42,840 nucleotides of DNA from Gemmatimonadales bacterium (GTDB taxonomy: Bacteria; Gemmatimonadota; Gemmatimonadetes; Gemmatimonadales; GWC2-71-9): positions 56,420-99,259 of the forward strand of contig WVYX01000082.1 in NCBI GenBank assembly GCA_011772755.1. Direction: 5' to 3'. The position numbers were made by a program, and so were the translations under genes. Positions 6,982-15,864 of this stretch are shown here, piece by piece. The stretch's first letter is position 1. The number at the start of each line of letters is the position of its first letter. The notes beneath the pieces were generated by a model, which worked only from the letters and a program-made list of their open reading frames with translations, had not been told where the DNA came from and ran no database searches.

Positions 6982-9900
6982 TGGCGTCGCGCTGGACCTG
7001 CCAGGCCGGTCAGCAGCCTTACCGGTGGTCGCCTGCTCCTCGTGGCTGCGCGTCAAATAGCGCTTCGCGAACTCATCGAAGTCGTCGAACAGCGAGTACA
7101 TCACCGGTACCAGCACCAACGTGAGGAAGGTTGCGAACGCCAGCCCCGCGATGATCGCGATGGCCATGGGCCCCCAGAATGCTGCTTGCTCGCCCCCCCA
7201 GTAGAGCTCCGGCTGGAGCCGGCTGTACAAGCCTTGGAAGTCGAAGTTCAGACCCACCGACAACGGCAGCAGGCCCAGGATCGTGGTCACAGCCGTGAGC
7301 ATGACCGGCCGGAAACGGGTCATCCCACCCCGCACGATGGCTTCTAGACGCTCCAGCCTGTCTCGCGTCCGCAGGATGTCGATGTAGTCAATCAGCACGA
7401 TGGCGTTGTTGACCACCACACCCGCCAGGCTGATGACCCCCACTCCGGTCGCGATGATGCCGAACGGCATCCGGAAGATCATCAAAGCGATGAGCACACC
7501 GATCGTGGAGAGAACGACCGAGCTGAGGATGATCAGCGGCTTGGTCACGGAGTCGAACTGTGAGATCAGGATGAACGCGATCAGAAAGAGCGCGAGGATG
7601 AAGGCTCCTGTCAGGAACGCCTCCGACTCCTGCTGCTCTTCCTGCTGTCCCGTGTAGCGCAGGCTGTACCCCGTCGGCAGCGAGGCCGCGAACGGCTCCA
7701 GCTCCTGTTGCACCTCGGCGAGCACCGCGTTGGCGTTGTACCCAGGCCGCACCTCGGACGAGACCGTCACGACCCGATCCAGGTCCTTGCGGTTGACGTC
7801 GCCGTAGCCCTTGTCCACGCGCCATGTCGCAACAGACGAGAGCGGGATCTGGGCGCCGTCGTCCGACGTCACCGTGAGGTCCGCCAGTGAGTTCAAGTCT
7901 TCGCGATACGGCTTGGCCAGCCGCACAGTGATGTCGTACTCGTCGTTGCCGTCACGGTAGGTCGACGCCTCAGTCCCGTTGATGGCACTGCGGATGGTCG
8001 TCCCGATGTCGGTGGTATTCAGTCCGTGGAGCGCCGCCTTCTCCCGATCCACGTCCACCACCAACTCGGGCCGGCCTTCCGCCATGTCGCTCTCGAGACC
8101 ATCGAGCTTGGAAAAGATCGGCGAATTCTCGAGGAGAGACACGACCTCGTCTCCCAAGCGCTTGAGGGTTGGCGGATCGTCCCCGGTGATCTCGACGTTG
8201 ATCGGGAGGCCGGTGGGCGGCCCCATATCCGGCTCTTCCACCGAGATGTCGGCGCCGGCGATGTCCGCTCCCACGGACTCGCGAATGCCGGCCAGCGTCT
8301 CGAAGGCGTCATGCTGCCGGTCTTGGTAGTCCAACAAGTTGATGGCCACCGTGCCCAGGTGAGTCCCGCTGCCACCGTCGAAGCCCGCTGATACCCTGGA
8401 ACCCACCGTGGCCACCACCGATTCGACATCCTCACGCCCGGGAAGCCCAGCAAGCTGCCGTTCGATGTCCCGAACGATCCGGTCCGTCTGCTCGACCCGG
8501 GTACCCAACGGCCCTTCCACCTGCACGTATGCGGTGCGCGGCGGGATGTCCTCAGGGAAGAACTCGACGCCGGCGTTAAGGAAGCCGAAGACGGCAACCG
8601 CGAGTATGAGGGCTGCAGCCGCACCGGCCACCATGCGGAGGCGATGCGCCAGGGCCCACCGCAGCACCACTTCGTACCGCCGTATGACCCGCGGCAGGCC
8701 GCTGGTCATGACCCAGTGCCCCGCTGGGTGACCCAAGTAGTGATGGAACCCGTAGACCAGCGCCCCGGTGAGCAGGAGGAGCACTGCCGTGAGCCAGTTG
8801 CTTACCAGCATGATCAAGACGGCAATGGCTCCCCCGGCAATGAGTACGTTGCGCATCCCCGGCGTCATGCCAACCGGCGCGTCCTCGGTATCGAGCATTC
8901 GGGAGCCCAGAGTCGGCAGGATCACCAGAGCCACGAACAGCGACGAGCTGAGCGTGATGATCAGCGTGAGCGGCAGGTACTTCATGAACTCGCCCACGAT
9001 GCCCGGCCAGAAAGCCATGGGCAGGAACGCGGCCAGCGTTGTGGCAGTGGACGCGATGATGGGAACCGCCACCTCCGCCGTCGCATACTTGGCCGCTCTC
9101 ACCCGGTCGAAGCGCCGCTCTCGGAAGCGGTAGATGTTCTCCACCACCACGATGGCGTTGTCCACCAGCATCCCCAGCGCCAGGATCAGGCTGAACAGCA
9201 CCACCATGTTCATCGAGAAGCCCGCCAGCTGCATCACGCTGAACGACAGGAGCATGGAGAGCGGAATCGCTAGCCCCACGAAGGGTGCAGTGCGCACACC
9301 GAGCACGAAGAGCAGCACGGCCACCACCAGGATGAGGCCCGAGATGATGTTGTTCTCGAGGCTGCTCACCATGTCGCGGATGTCCTCGGACTGATCCGAG
9401 GTCAGCTTCACGACGGTCCCGGGCGGGAAGGTCGGCTCGGCTTCGTCAATGACGGCCCGCACGGCGTCGGCCGTTTCGATGATGTTCCTGCCGCTGCGCT
9501 TCACGACGGAGAGAGAGATCACCGAGTTGCCGTCCAGCCGCGCGAAGCTATCCCGCTCCTTGAACCCGAAATCCACCGTCGCTACGTCCCGGATGTAGAT
9601 GGGGCGCCCGCGGCGCGTGATGATCACGATGTCGGCAATGGGCTCGGTGGTCTCGAACTCGCCGGGGACACGCACGAGATACTTCAGATCACCTACATCG
9701 ATCGACCCACCGGGCACCGTGACGTTCTCGAAGCGGACCGCGTCGATGACGTCGTCGAAGGTGAGGTCGTAGAACTTGAGCTTGGCGAGATCGACGTCGA
9801 CCTGAACTTCCCGCTCCAGGCCCCCGGCCAGACGAACCTCCAGCACGCTGGGGATCTGCTCCAGGCGATCCTGAAGGTCCTCGGCGACATCGCGCAACCG

Positions 9901-10527
9901 CACCAGGTTGTACGGCCCCGCGATATTGACCTGCATGATGGGGAACTCAGACAGGTTGATCTCGAAGATCTGGGGCTCCTCCGCGGCCAGCGGTAGCTCG
10001 GGCTTGGCGATGTCCACCTTCTCGCGCACCCGCTGCAGCGCCTCGTTCATGTCCATGCCGGCTTCGAACTCGACGTTTATGCTCGAGAAGCCCTCCACTG
10101 AACTGGACGTGATGGTCTCCACGTCCGCGATCGTGTTCAGCTCATCTTCGAGGGGCTGGGTGATGAGCGTCTCGATGTCCCCCGGGGCAACGCCGGGGTA
10201 GATCGTGTTCACGATGATGTCGGGGATGACGATCTCCGGCATCGACTCCTTGGGGACCCGGAGGTACGACCCAATCCCCATGAAGATGACGATCACGGTC
10301 AGGACGACCACGCTCGTCGGATGATCGATGGCGAAGGAGGTGAGCCAGAACTCCTTGAACTTGCGCATGTGCCGGGGATCGGCGCCCCCCGGCAACCGGT
10401 GGGATCCGCTGACCCTCCCGGGCTCCTTGGCCGATTTAGGCGAGCGGGACGTCCCGGAGTCTTCCGACCGACGCCCCTCCGAGCCAGGCACCCGGAACGA
10501 GCCGGTATCCCCTTCGCGGTCGCTCAT
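6958..10527 (-). CDS. RND efflux transporter, inner-membrane pump
   Basis: 1189 residues of the HAE-type AcrB/MdtB superfamily, which exports drugs, lipids or toxic organics using the proton gradient. From about residue 54 the layout is canonical: first membrane helix (FAIDHPTSVVVLTVIVIFMG), periplasmic porter domain, then TM2-6 including the proton-relay helix GMLVDNAIVVVENIYRF with one Asp. The second half repeats the plan (LIAFILISQFD, GVVVNNAIVLIDYID). Residues 1-53 are a hydrophilic Ser/Gly/Arg-rich extension not typical of the family. The ATG at 10527 overlaps the adaptor stop by ATGA, but Met54 (10368) would give a conventional N-terminus. It is the last gene of the TetR-led operon. 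Confidence 0.95.
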   Translation of the reverse strand: MSDREGDTGSFRVPGSEGRRSEDSGTSRSPKSAKEPGRVSGSHRLPGGADPRHMRKFKEFWLTSFAIDHPTSVVVLTVIVIFMGIGSYLRVPKESMPEIVIPDIIVNTIYPGVAPGDIETLITQPLEDELNTIADVETITSSSVEGFSSINVEFEAGMDMNEALQRVREKVDIAKPELPLAAEEPQIFEINLSEFPIMQVNIAGPYNLVRLRDVAEDLQDRLEQIPSVLEVRLAGGLEREVQVDVDLAKLKFYDLTFDDVIDAVRFENVTVPGGSIDVGDLKYLVRVPGEFETTEPIADIVIITRRGRPIYIRDVATVDFGFKERDSFARLDGNSVISLSVVKRSGRNIIETADAVRAVIDEAEPTFPPGTVVKLTSDQSEDIRDMVSSLENNIISGLILVVAVLLFVLGVRTAPFVGLAIPLSMLLSFSVMQLAGFSMNMVVLFSLILALGMLVDNAIVVVENIYRFRERRFDRVRAAKYATAEVAVPIIASTATTLAAFLPMAFWPGIVGEFMKYLPLTLIITLSSSLFVALVILPTLGSRMLDTEDAPVGMTPGMRNVLIAGGAIAVLIMLVSNWLTAVLLLLTGALVYGFHHYLGHPAGHWVMTSGLPRVIRRYEVVLRWALAHRLRMVAGAAAALILAVAVFGFLNAGVEFFPEDIPPRTAYVQVEGPLGTRVEQTDRIVRDIERQLAGLPGREDVESVVATVGSRVSAGFDGGSGTHLGTVAINLLDYQDRQHDAFETLAGIRESVGADIAGADISVEEPDMGPPTGLPINVEITGDDPPTLKRLGDEVVSLLENSPIFSKLDGLESDMAEGRPELVVDVDREKAALHGLNTTDIGTTIRSAINGTEASTYRDGNDEYDITVRLAKPYREDLNSLADLTVTSDDGAQIPLSSVATWRVDKGYGDVNRKDLDRVVTVSSEVRPGYNANAVLAEVQQELEPFAASLPTGYSLRYTGQQEEQQESEAFLTGAFILALFLIAFILISQFDSVTKPLIILSSVVLSTIGVLIALMIFRMPFGIIATGVGVISLAGVVVNNAIVLIDYIDILRTRDRLERLEAIVRGGMTRFRPVMLTAVTTILGLLPLSVGLNFDFQGLYSRLQPELYWGGEQAAFWGPMAIAIIAGLAFATFLTLVLVPVMYSLFDDFDEFAKRYLTRSHEEQATTGKAADRPGRSSATPSGEPVTV

Positions 10528-11660
10528 CGCTCGGCCCCCTGGGTCCCGATCACCCGAACCAGGCTGCCGTCATCCACCAGGCGGTGGCCGGCAGTGATCA
10601 GCCGGTCCCCCGCGGTCAGCCCCGACTCGATGACCACCTGGTTGGCGTGGGAGGGCCCGAGGGTGACGCTCCGGGCCAGCGCCGAATGCCCACCCTCATG
10701 GTTCTGCACCACGAACACCTGATACCCGTCTTCCGTCCGCTGTACTACTTCCTGCGGCACCACCACCACGCTGTCGAGGCGGGCCCGCTCGACTTGCACG
10801 TTGGCCAGCATCCGCGGCTTCACCAGGCCGGTAGGGTTGTCCAGCACGATCTCGATGGGAAACTCGCGGTTCCGGGGATCCACGCTCGTTCCCACGAACT
10901 GGATGGTGCCGACGAACTCCCGGCCTGCAAGCACGTCCAGCGTGATCCGGGCGCTGTCTCCTGGGTTCACCGTGAGGGCGTACCTCTCAGGCACTCCGCC
11001 CACGATCTTCACCTGCCGCGTCGCCACCACCCGGGCCACCGGCGCGCCGGGCGCCACCATTTCACCAGCCTCCACGGACTTCTCATCGAAGATGCCCGCG
11101 ACTGGGGCACGGATCTCAGTTCGCGCCAGTCGAGCCTGCAACATCTCCAGTCGTGCCGCTGCCGCCTCGGCACTCGACTTCAATTGGAGATAGGCTATCT
11201 CGCTCCCGATCTTCTCTTCCTCCCACAGCCTCCGCTGGCGCTCGTACTGTTCCCGGGCCAGTTCGGCAAGAGCGCGCGCCTCATCAACCTGCGCCTTGAG
11301 CACGGCATCATCGATCTTCGCGATGCGCTGCCCCTGGCGCAGCCGGGCTCCTTTCTCCACGAAGAACCGTGCGATCGTCCCCGATTCCTCCGCGGATATA
11401 GTGACGTCGTGCACCGCTTCCACCTCGCCGACGATGCGGATGTAGTCAACGAAGCTCGTGAGCTCCACCGGAGTGACCCCCACGTTGACCACGCGCGCAC
11501 CGGTCGGGTCCTCATCAGGTACAACCTGGTCAGAGCCAGCCTCCGAGCCCTCCGACCGCGAGCATCCGACCACCGCCGTGGCGATCCCCAGCACGCCCAC
11601 CAGGAGCCCCAGCGAGCCCCAGCGGGACTCCGTGCGCCGCCACCTCGAGTCTCTGGCCAT
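10524..11660 (-). CDS. RND periplasmic adaptor lipoprotein (HlyD/AcrA family)
   Basis: 378 residues. The start at 11660 is chosen because GAGGAG lies 7 nt upstream and the protein then begins with a lipoprotein signal: basic MARDSRWRRTESR, a hydrophobic core and lipobox VVGC. Barrel-sandwich halves (VHDVTISAEESGTIARFFVEKGARLRQGQ and TEIRAPVAGIFDEKSVEAGEMVAPG) flank a short coiled-coil hairpin at about residues 110-165. Beta-barrel and membrane-proximal domains follow. It should bridge the RND pump and the outer-membrane channel in the periplasm. It begins 13 bp after the channel gene and overlaps the pump gene by four bases, so all three are one translational unit. Confidence 0.94.
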   Translation of the reverse strand: MARDSRWRRTESRWGSLGLLVGVLGIATAVVGCSRSEGSEAGSDQVVPDEDPTGARVVNVGVTPVELTSFVDYIRIVGEVEAVHDVTISAEESGTIARFFVEKGARLRQGQRIAKIDDAVLKAQVDEARALAELAREQYERQRRLWEEEKIGSEIAYLQLKSSAEAAAARLEMLQARLARTEIRAPVAGIFDEKSVEAGEMVAPGAPVARVVATRQVKIVGGVPERYALTVNPGDSARITLDVLAGREFVGTIQFVGTSVDPRNREFPIEIVLDNPTGLVKPRMLANVQVERARLDSVVVVPQEVVQRTEDGYQVFVVQNHEGGHSALARSVTLGPSHANQVVIESGLTAGDRLITAGHRLVDDGSLVRVIGTQGAER

Positions 11661-11673
11661 TCTCGTTATCTCC

Positions 11674-13155
11674 TCACATGCCGCCCTGCGTGGGGAACCC
11701 ACCGGCAGCATCCGGCACCATTCCGATTGCCATTTCCAGTTGGGCCCGGGCGGTGAGGTAGTCATACACCGCCTGGGCGTAATTGAATTCGGACTCCCGC
11801 AGAGCCACCTCGGCGTCCGTGATCTGCAGTTGGGACCCTACTCCCTCTCGATACTGGGCCGAGGCGATCTCGAACCCCCGCCCCGCCTGGTCAACGGCCC
11901 GCCGCTGGCTCGCAGCGCGTTGCCGGGCCTCCTGTACCGCGTCGAGCAGGGTTCGGACCTGGTTTGCCGCATCCTGCTCCGCCCGCTCCAGGCGTGTTTC
12001 GTTCTGCCGCACCGTCCACCGAGCCTGCCGCACCCGGGCAAAGCGGCTGAAGCCCGAGAAGATCGGGAGCTCGATGCGAACGCCAGCCGCCGCAGTCGAG
12101 GTACGCTGATTGGGACTCTCGCCGAAGAAACTCGGCGCTCCGTTCTCCTGAGCCATGATATTGTAGTTGGAGAACACCGAGATCCGCGGGTAGAACTCGG
12201 CCTTCTCGACAGCCAGCCGGGCCTCTTCCAGCAAGATGGTGGAGCGGAGCTGCCGCAGATCGGTGCGCCGCCGCAGTGCCGTCTGCAGCAGCTCATCGTA
12301 CGGCGCGGCGACCTCCTCCACTCCTGCCAGGTAGAGCAGCTCTGCGTTCACGGGATCGTTCCGCTCGGGGACCTCCAGGTCGATCTCGTTGAGCCGACCC
12401 TCGAGATCGATGGGCCTACCAGGATCGAGACCCATCTCGACCAGCAAGCTCCGCTTGGCCGCGGCAACTGCGTTCTGCGACCGGCGCAGATTCGCCTGGA
12501 TATTCGAGTACTGCACCTCGAGGCGTAACACATCGTAGTCGCTGGCGAGACCCACCCGATTCATGGCCCGGGTCTCATCGAGCGTCTGCCTCACCCGGGC
12601 AATGCTCTGTTCGGTCAAGCGCTGCGACTCGAGGGCGAGGAGGGCATCGAAATACGCTTGCCGAACCGCCGACACGACCTGCTGGGCCGTGCCGCGGACC
12701 CGCTCCCCTTGGAGGGCACGAAACCGAGACGCCGCTCCCACCCCGATGAACACGCCGTACTCGAAGAGTGGCTGGCTCACCGACAACCCCGCCTGCCAGT
12801 TGTTGTCCGAACCCACCCGGACCGGCCGCACCGCATCAGGCGGGGCGGTGGGGTCGAAGAAGAACTCGGGTAGGAAGATCTCTTGGACCTTGAGGTTGCG
12901 GGAATACGACATGTTAGCAGAGATGTCTGGCAAGACACTCGCCCACGCTTCCCTCACCTGCTGGCCAGCCACTTCCAGACCCTGCTCCGCATCTTCCAGC
13001 GTTCGACTATTGGCCAAGGCGATCTGAATGGCGCGCCGCAACGAATAGGTGTCGGCGGCGGACGCCTGCGCCTGCAGCTGGGGCACCACCACTAGAGTCC
13101 ACAACACCACCCCGGCGGCAGCTCCCGGACCGGTCCACCAGAATCTCCGTGCCAT
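11674..13155 (-). CDS. TolC-like outer-membrane efflux protein
   Basis: 493 residues. The start at 13155 gives a Sec signal (MARRFWWTGPGAAAGVVLWTL, cleavage near LQAQA). The mature part has two outer-membrane-efflux-protein repeats rich in long Ala/Arg/Glu/Gln helices. Typical signatures are SLRRAIQIALANSRTLEDAEQGLEVAG at the start, and ALAVSAGL-like helices are replaced by LTEQSIARVRQTLDETRAMNRVGLASDYDVLRLEVQ (quoted in part: VGLASDYDVLRLEVQ). The second half contains REGVGSQLQITDAEVALRES. It forms the trimeric exit duct for the pump. Five bases separate it from the TetR stop, placing the whole set under the operator at 13897. Family assignment is firm; the exported substrate is unknown. Confidence 0.93.
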   Translation of the reverse strand: MARRFWWTGPGAAAGVVLWTLVVVPQLQAQASAADTYSLRRAIQIALANSRTLEDAEQGLEVAGQQVREAWASVLPDISANMSYSRNLKVQEIFLPEFFFDPTAPPDAVRPVRVGSDNNWQAGLSVSQPLFEYGVFIGVGAASRFRALQGERVRGTAQQVVSAVRQAYFDALLALESQRLTEQSIARVRQTLDETRAMNRVGLASDYDVLRLEVQYSNIQANLRRSQNAVAAAKRSLLVEMGLDPGRPIDLEGRLNEIDLEVPERNDPVNAELLYLAGVEEVAAPYDELLQTALRRRTDLRQLRSTILLEEARLAVEKAEFYPRISVFSNYNIMAQENGAPSFFGESPNQRTSTAAAGVRIELPIFSGFSRFARVRQARWTVRQNETRLERAEQDAANQVRTLLDAVQEARQRAASQRRAVDQAGRGFEIASAQYREGVGSQLQITDAEVALRESEFNYAQAVYDYLTARAQLEMAIGMVPDAAGGFPTQGGM

Positions 13156-13159
13156 ACCC

Positions 13160-13837
13160 TCAGTCCCCCTGCAAGACAATCCGGTCACCCTGCGAGGCCC
13201 GTTCGCCGGCGGGCGCAGCAATGCCATCCCGCACCAACAGCTCGAATGCCCGAAACAGCTCCACCGGCGTTCGCCTCCTGCTCCCAGGGCCAAACTCGGG
13301 GCACCTCTCGAGGTCGCACGCCATCGTGAGCGTCAACAGGCCGTGGGCGATGCTCCAGAGGTACATAACCACCACGTCCGGATCGGCCTCACGCATGGTG
13401 CCGGCGCTGACGGCGTCCACCACCGCCTGCCTCAACAGCCCGTAGCCGCCGCCTTCCGGCAGTTCGTCGAGTGACGCGGGGGCGGGATGCTGGATGCTGA
13501 ACAGCACGCGAAAATACGTCTGGTTCTCGAGGGCAAACTGGAGGTAGGCTTCCCCCAGCGCCCGTACCCGCTCAAGCGAACCTCGGGGATGGGTTTCAGC
13601 GGCCTCCTTCAGGTACTCCCCAAACTGATGGAAGCCAAGCTGCACCACCCGTCTGACCAACTCGTCTTTGTTCTCGAAGTAGTGGTAGATGGCCGTTGCG
13701 CTGACTCCCACCAGATCTGCGACCTGCCGCATCGACAGCCCCTGCAGCCCCTTCTCCGCCAGAAGATCCCGCGCCGCCTCGAGGATGGCGCTTTCCACCT
13801 CCGTCGCGTGGACCGTGGTCACTTCTCGTGTAGCCAT
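13160..13837 (-). CDS. TetR/AcrR-family repressor of the efflux operon
   Basis: 225 residues from the ATG at 13837, which has GAGGAG a few bases upstream; an in-frame extension to 13903 runs into the operator region. The N-terminal helix-turn-helix is standard: ILEAARDLLAEKGLQGLSMRQV, then VGVSATAIYHYFENKDEL, the recognition helix region. The C-terminal ligand domain contains MYLWSIAHGLLTL, the Trp-x-x-x-His-Gly pattern of the WHG-type TetR C-terminal domain. It is the first gene of the efflux operon, with a palindrome 60 bp upstream of its start. Inference: autorepression of the whole pump, relieved by a pump substrate. Confidence 0.93.
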   Translation of the reverse strand: MATREVTTVHATEVESAILEAARDLLAEKGLQGLSMRQVADLVGVSATAIYHYFENKDELVRRVVQLGFHQFGEYLKEAAETHPRGSLERVRALGEAYLQFALENQTYFRVLFSIQHPAPASLDELPEGGGYGLLRQAVVDAVSAGTMREADPDVVVMYLWSIAHGLLTLTMACDLERCPEFGPGSRRRTPVELFRAFELLVRDGIAAPAGERASQGDRIVLQGD

Positions 13838-13896
13838 TTGCTCCTCTGCGGCCTCCAGACGCTTCCGACCCCGACCCAGTGAAGGGCCAAACGAGG

Positions 13897-13923
13897 TTAA
13901 CACCGTTAAGTTAACGGCGTTAA
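13897..13923. promoter_or_regulatory. Palindromic TetR operator
   Basis: TTAACACCGTTAA, a central G, then TTAACGGCGTTAA: two 13-bp half-sites that are inverted copies with a single mismatch. AT-rich in a GC-rich region, 60 bp upstream of the TetR start. Size and symmetry fit a TetR-family dimer pair. GTTAA/TTAAC words recur four times inside it. Expected to overlap the operon promoter. Confidence 0.8.
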
Positions 13924-13986
13924 GCCTAACCAGTGATGCCCTACGGAGTCAACGGGTGTGGGGTTTCAATGGTGGACGGGCGGTCA

Positions 13987-14021
13987 GGCGGTCGGGCGGG
14001 CTGGCGGTCCGCCCGACCGCC
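13987..14021 (-). terminator. Strong GC hairpin after kinase gene
   Basis: A perfect 13-bp stem (core CGGTCGGGCGG / CCGCCCGACCG) with a 9-nt loop, about 10 bases beyond the zinc-ribbon kinase stop. No long U-tract follows. It lies between the kinase and the efflux operon promoter, so it probably insulates the two. Confidence 0.6.
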
Positions 14022-14030
14022 CCTCCGACC

Positions 14031-14969
14031 TCAGATCGCCGCCCCAGCTGCGCGGGCTGCCTCCCGGGGATTGGGCCAGCGATCCGCCGGCTCCTTTGCC
14101 ATGCACTGGAGCAGGGCCATCGCGAACGCCGCCGGCACGTCGGGCCGCTTGTCCCGGACGTCGGGGAGCGGGGCACTCTGATGCTTGGCCAGGGTGTCAT
14201 GAACGCTATCTCCGACAAACGGCACCTCAGCCGTCAGCATTTCGAACCCCACGACACCGAGGCTGTAGATGTCGCACCGCTCGTCAATGTCAGTCTGGCC
14301 ACGGGCCTGCTCGGGACTCATGTACTCCGCGGTTCCGATGACTTCTCCCGTGATGGAGATGCTGCCACCCTTCACCGCCAGGGCCTTCGCGATTCCAAAA
14401 TCCACGATCAGCGCCCGACCGCTCCTGTCGAGCATGATGTTCCCCGGTTTGATGTCCCGATGCACCACACCTCGCTCATGGGCGTGGGCCAGGCCGGCGG
14501 CGATCTCCCCGAATACGCGCACGGCTTCCTGGAGCGAGAGGGGGCCCTCGTGATCCAGCTGTTCCCGGAGCGACCGGCCGCGAACCCGGGGCATGGCGTA
14601 ATACACCAAGCCGGACCCCTTGCCGGTGAACAGCACGGGCAGAATGTTGGGGTGATCGAGCCTGGAGACGAGCTCCGCCTCCCGCCGGAAGCGCTCTTTC
14701 AAGGTGCGGGCGGCGACGAGGCTGGGCCTCATCACCTTGACGGCGAGATACCGGTTGCGTCGCAGGTCACGGACCGAATACACCACGGCGAACCCGCCGC
14801 GACCGAGCTCGCCGATGAGGCTGTAGCCGGGGCCGAGGGCGGCGGTGAGCCGCTCTCCGACCGTCGCGTCCCAGCCGGGCTCGGCTTCCACCCGCGCCCC
14901 GCACTTGAAGCAAAAGTTCGAACCGGGCGGGAGATCAGCACCGCACTGGGGGCACACTCGAAGGTTCAT
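14031..14969 (-). CDS. Zinc-ribbon Ser/Thr protein kinase
   Basis: 312 residues. The ATG at 14969 places a zinc ribbon at the extreme N-terminus (CPQCGADLPPGSNFCFKCG; two Cys-x2-Cys pairs). The kinase domain spans about residues 50-305: GRGGFAVVYSV glycine loop, AVKV with Lys78, HRDIKPGN with Asp172, VDFGIAKA and SPEQ. All catalytic residues are present. It ends just after the C-lobe, with no membrane helix or extracellular sensor, so it is a soluble kinase. The frame extends upstream to 15041, but that would cover the hydrolase start region. It diverges from the alpha/beta hydrolase with 45 bp between starts. Substrate unknown. Confidence 0.93.
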   Translation of the reverse strand: MNLRVCPQCGADLPPGSNFCFKCGARVEAEPGWDATVGERLTAALGPGYSLIGELGRGGFAVVYSVRDLRRNRYLAVKVMRPSLVAARTLKERFRREAELVSRLDHPNILPVLFTGKGSGLVYYAMPRVRGRSLREQLDHEGPLSLQEAVRVFGEIAAGLAHAHERGVVHRDIKPGNIMLDRSGRALIVDFGIAKALAVKGGSISITGEVIGTAEYMSPEQARGQTDIDERCDIYSLGVVGFEMLTAEVPFVGDSVHDTLAKHQSAPLPDVRDKRPDVPAAFAMALLQCMAKEPADRWPNPREAARAAGAAI

Positions 14970-15014
14970 GGTGTGCTCCCCGAGCAACTCACGGGATTGC
15001 TCTCGCGAGCATCC

Positions 15015-15836
15015 ATGGATGCGAAACATATGCCTGAGCATGAAGAACGCGAGGTCGCCCTGCTGCTTCCCGGGATGAGCTTCAACGCGTCTATCTTCCC
15101 CAACCTCCCCCTTGCGACCATCGCCGTAGACTTCAACGAGCTTGCGCTGGGCAAGAACGGCGGCGAGGTCGCCGACGGCAAGATGGCCATCTACAGCCGC
15201 ATGCTGGACGACTTCTTGAGCGGTGTGGACTCATGGAAGCAGAAGCGCCGCATCGTCGTGGCCCACAGCTTCGGCGGCATGCTAGCCCTTTGGTGGCTCC
15301 TGTCCCACCGGAACGAGGGGGTCGCCCGCATCGCCGGGATGGTGCTGATCGCGACGACTGCCGGACCCATGTTCGACGTGGCGTGCTTGCGAGTGGGCTT
15401 CCTCGGCCGCAACTGGCGCGTGTGCATCAAGCACCTGTTGCCGTGGTGGAACGCACCGTGGGTGACGCGCGGCGTGAAGCGGTTGCTCTCCCACGGTCGG
15501 CTCAGCGCGGACCGCGTCGATTTCCGAACCATTGAACGCCCGTCGGACCTGTCACTGGATCTTGCCGGATGGCGCAATACCGACTGGCGCGCAATGCGGT
15601 CCTATCGCATCGCCATGAGCGGGTTCGACGTGCGGCACCGACTCGCCGAAGTCGCGATCCCCACCATCGTGCTGCACGGGACCGAGGACACGCTCTTCCC
15701 GCTGGAGGTCGCCGAGGATCTCGTGGCGCGCCTCCCTAATGCCGAGTTGCGGGTCATTACGGGGGCGGGACATGGATTGCCGCTGACACACGGGGAGGCA
15801 GTGGTGGCAGCGGTGAAGAACGTCTTGGAGACCTAG
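15015..15836 (+). CDS. Alpha/beta hydrolase
   Basis: 273 residues. The fold is seen from LLLPGMSFNASIFPN (oxyanion region), VVAHSFGGMLALWW (nucleophile elbow, Ser85), HGTEDTLFP (acid Asp) and GAGHGLPLTHG (His). A lid insertion rich in Trp and Arg lies between residues about 120 and 190. No signal peptide, so probably cytoplasmic. Such enzymes are esterases, lipases or thioesterases; specificity cannot be assigned. The start is ATG 15015 with only a weak Shine-Dalgarno; ATG 15030 is an alternative. It diverges from the kinase at 14969 and converges on the small gene at 15861, sharing a hairpin with it. Confidence 0.88.
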   Translation: MDAKHMPEHEEREVALLLPGMSFNASIFPNLPLATIAVDFNELALGKNGGEVADGKMAIYSRMLDDFLSGVDSWKQKRRIVVAHSFGGMLALWWLLSHRNEGVARIAGMVLIATTAGPMFDVACLRVGFLGRNWRVCIKHLLPWWNAPWVTRGVKRLLSHGRLSADRVDFRTIERPSDLSLDLAGWRNTDWRAMRSYRIAMSGFDVRHRLAEVAIPTIVLHGTEDTLFPLEVAEDLVARLPNAELRVITGAGHGLPLTHGEAVVAAVKNVLET

Positions 15837-15864
15837 CCGCCTGGCACAACGGCCGGCCGGCTAG
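15833..15864. terminator. Shared hairpin over two convergent stop codons
   Basis: CTAGCCG at 15833-15839 and CGGCTAG at 15858-15864 pair perfectly. The TAG stop of the plus-strand hydrolase and the TAG stop of the minus-strand gene both lie inside the stem. Possibly a compact bidirectional terminator; the stem is only 7 bp, so confidence is moderate. Confidence 0.45.

Noticed and set aside
9160-9225. Loss of one transmembrane Asp in the RND pump (LVDNAI instead of LVDDAI) as a defect
   Set aside because: Many functional RND pumps carry a single Asp at this site, so it is not evidence of inactivation.
13689-15014. Extension of the alpha/beta hydrolase frame upstream of 15015
   Set aside because: It lies antisense to the zinc-ribbon kinase and the TetR gene, which both have strong domain evidence.
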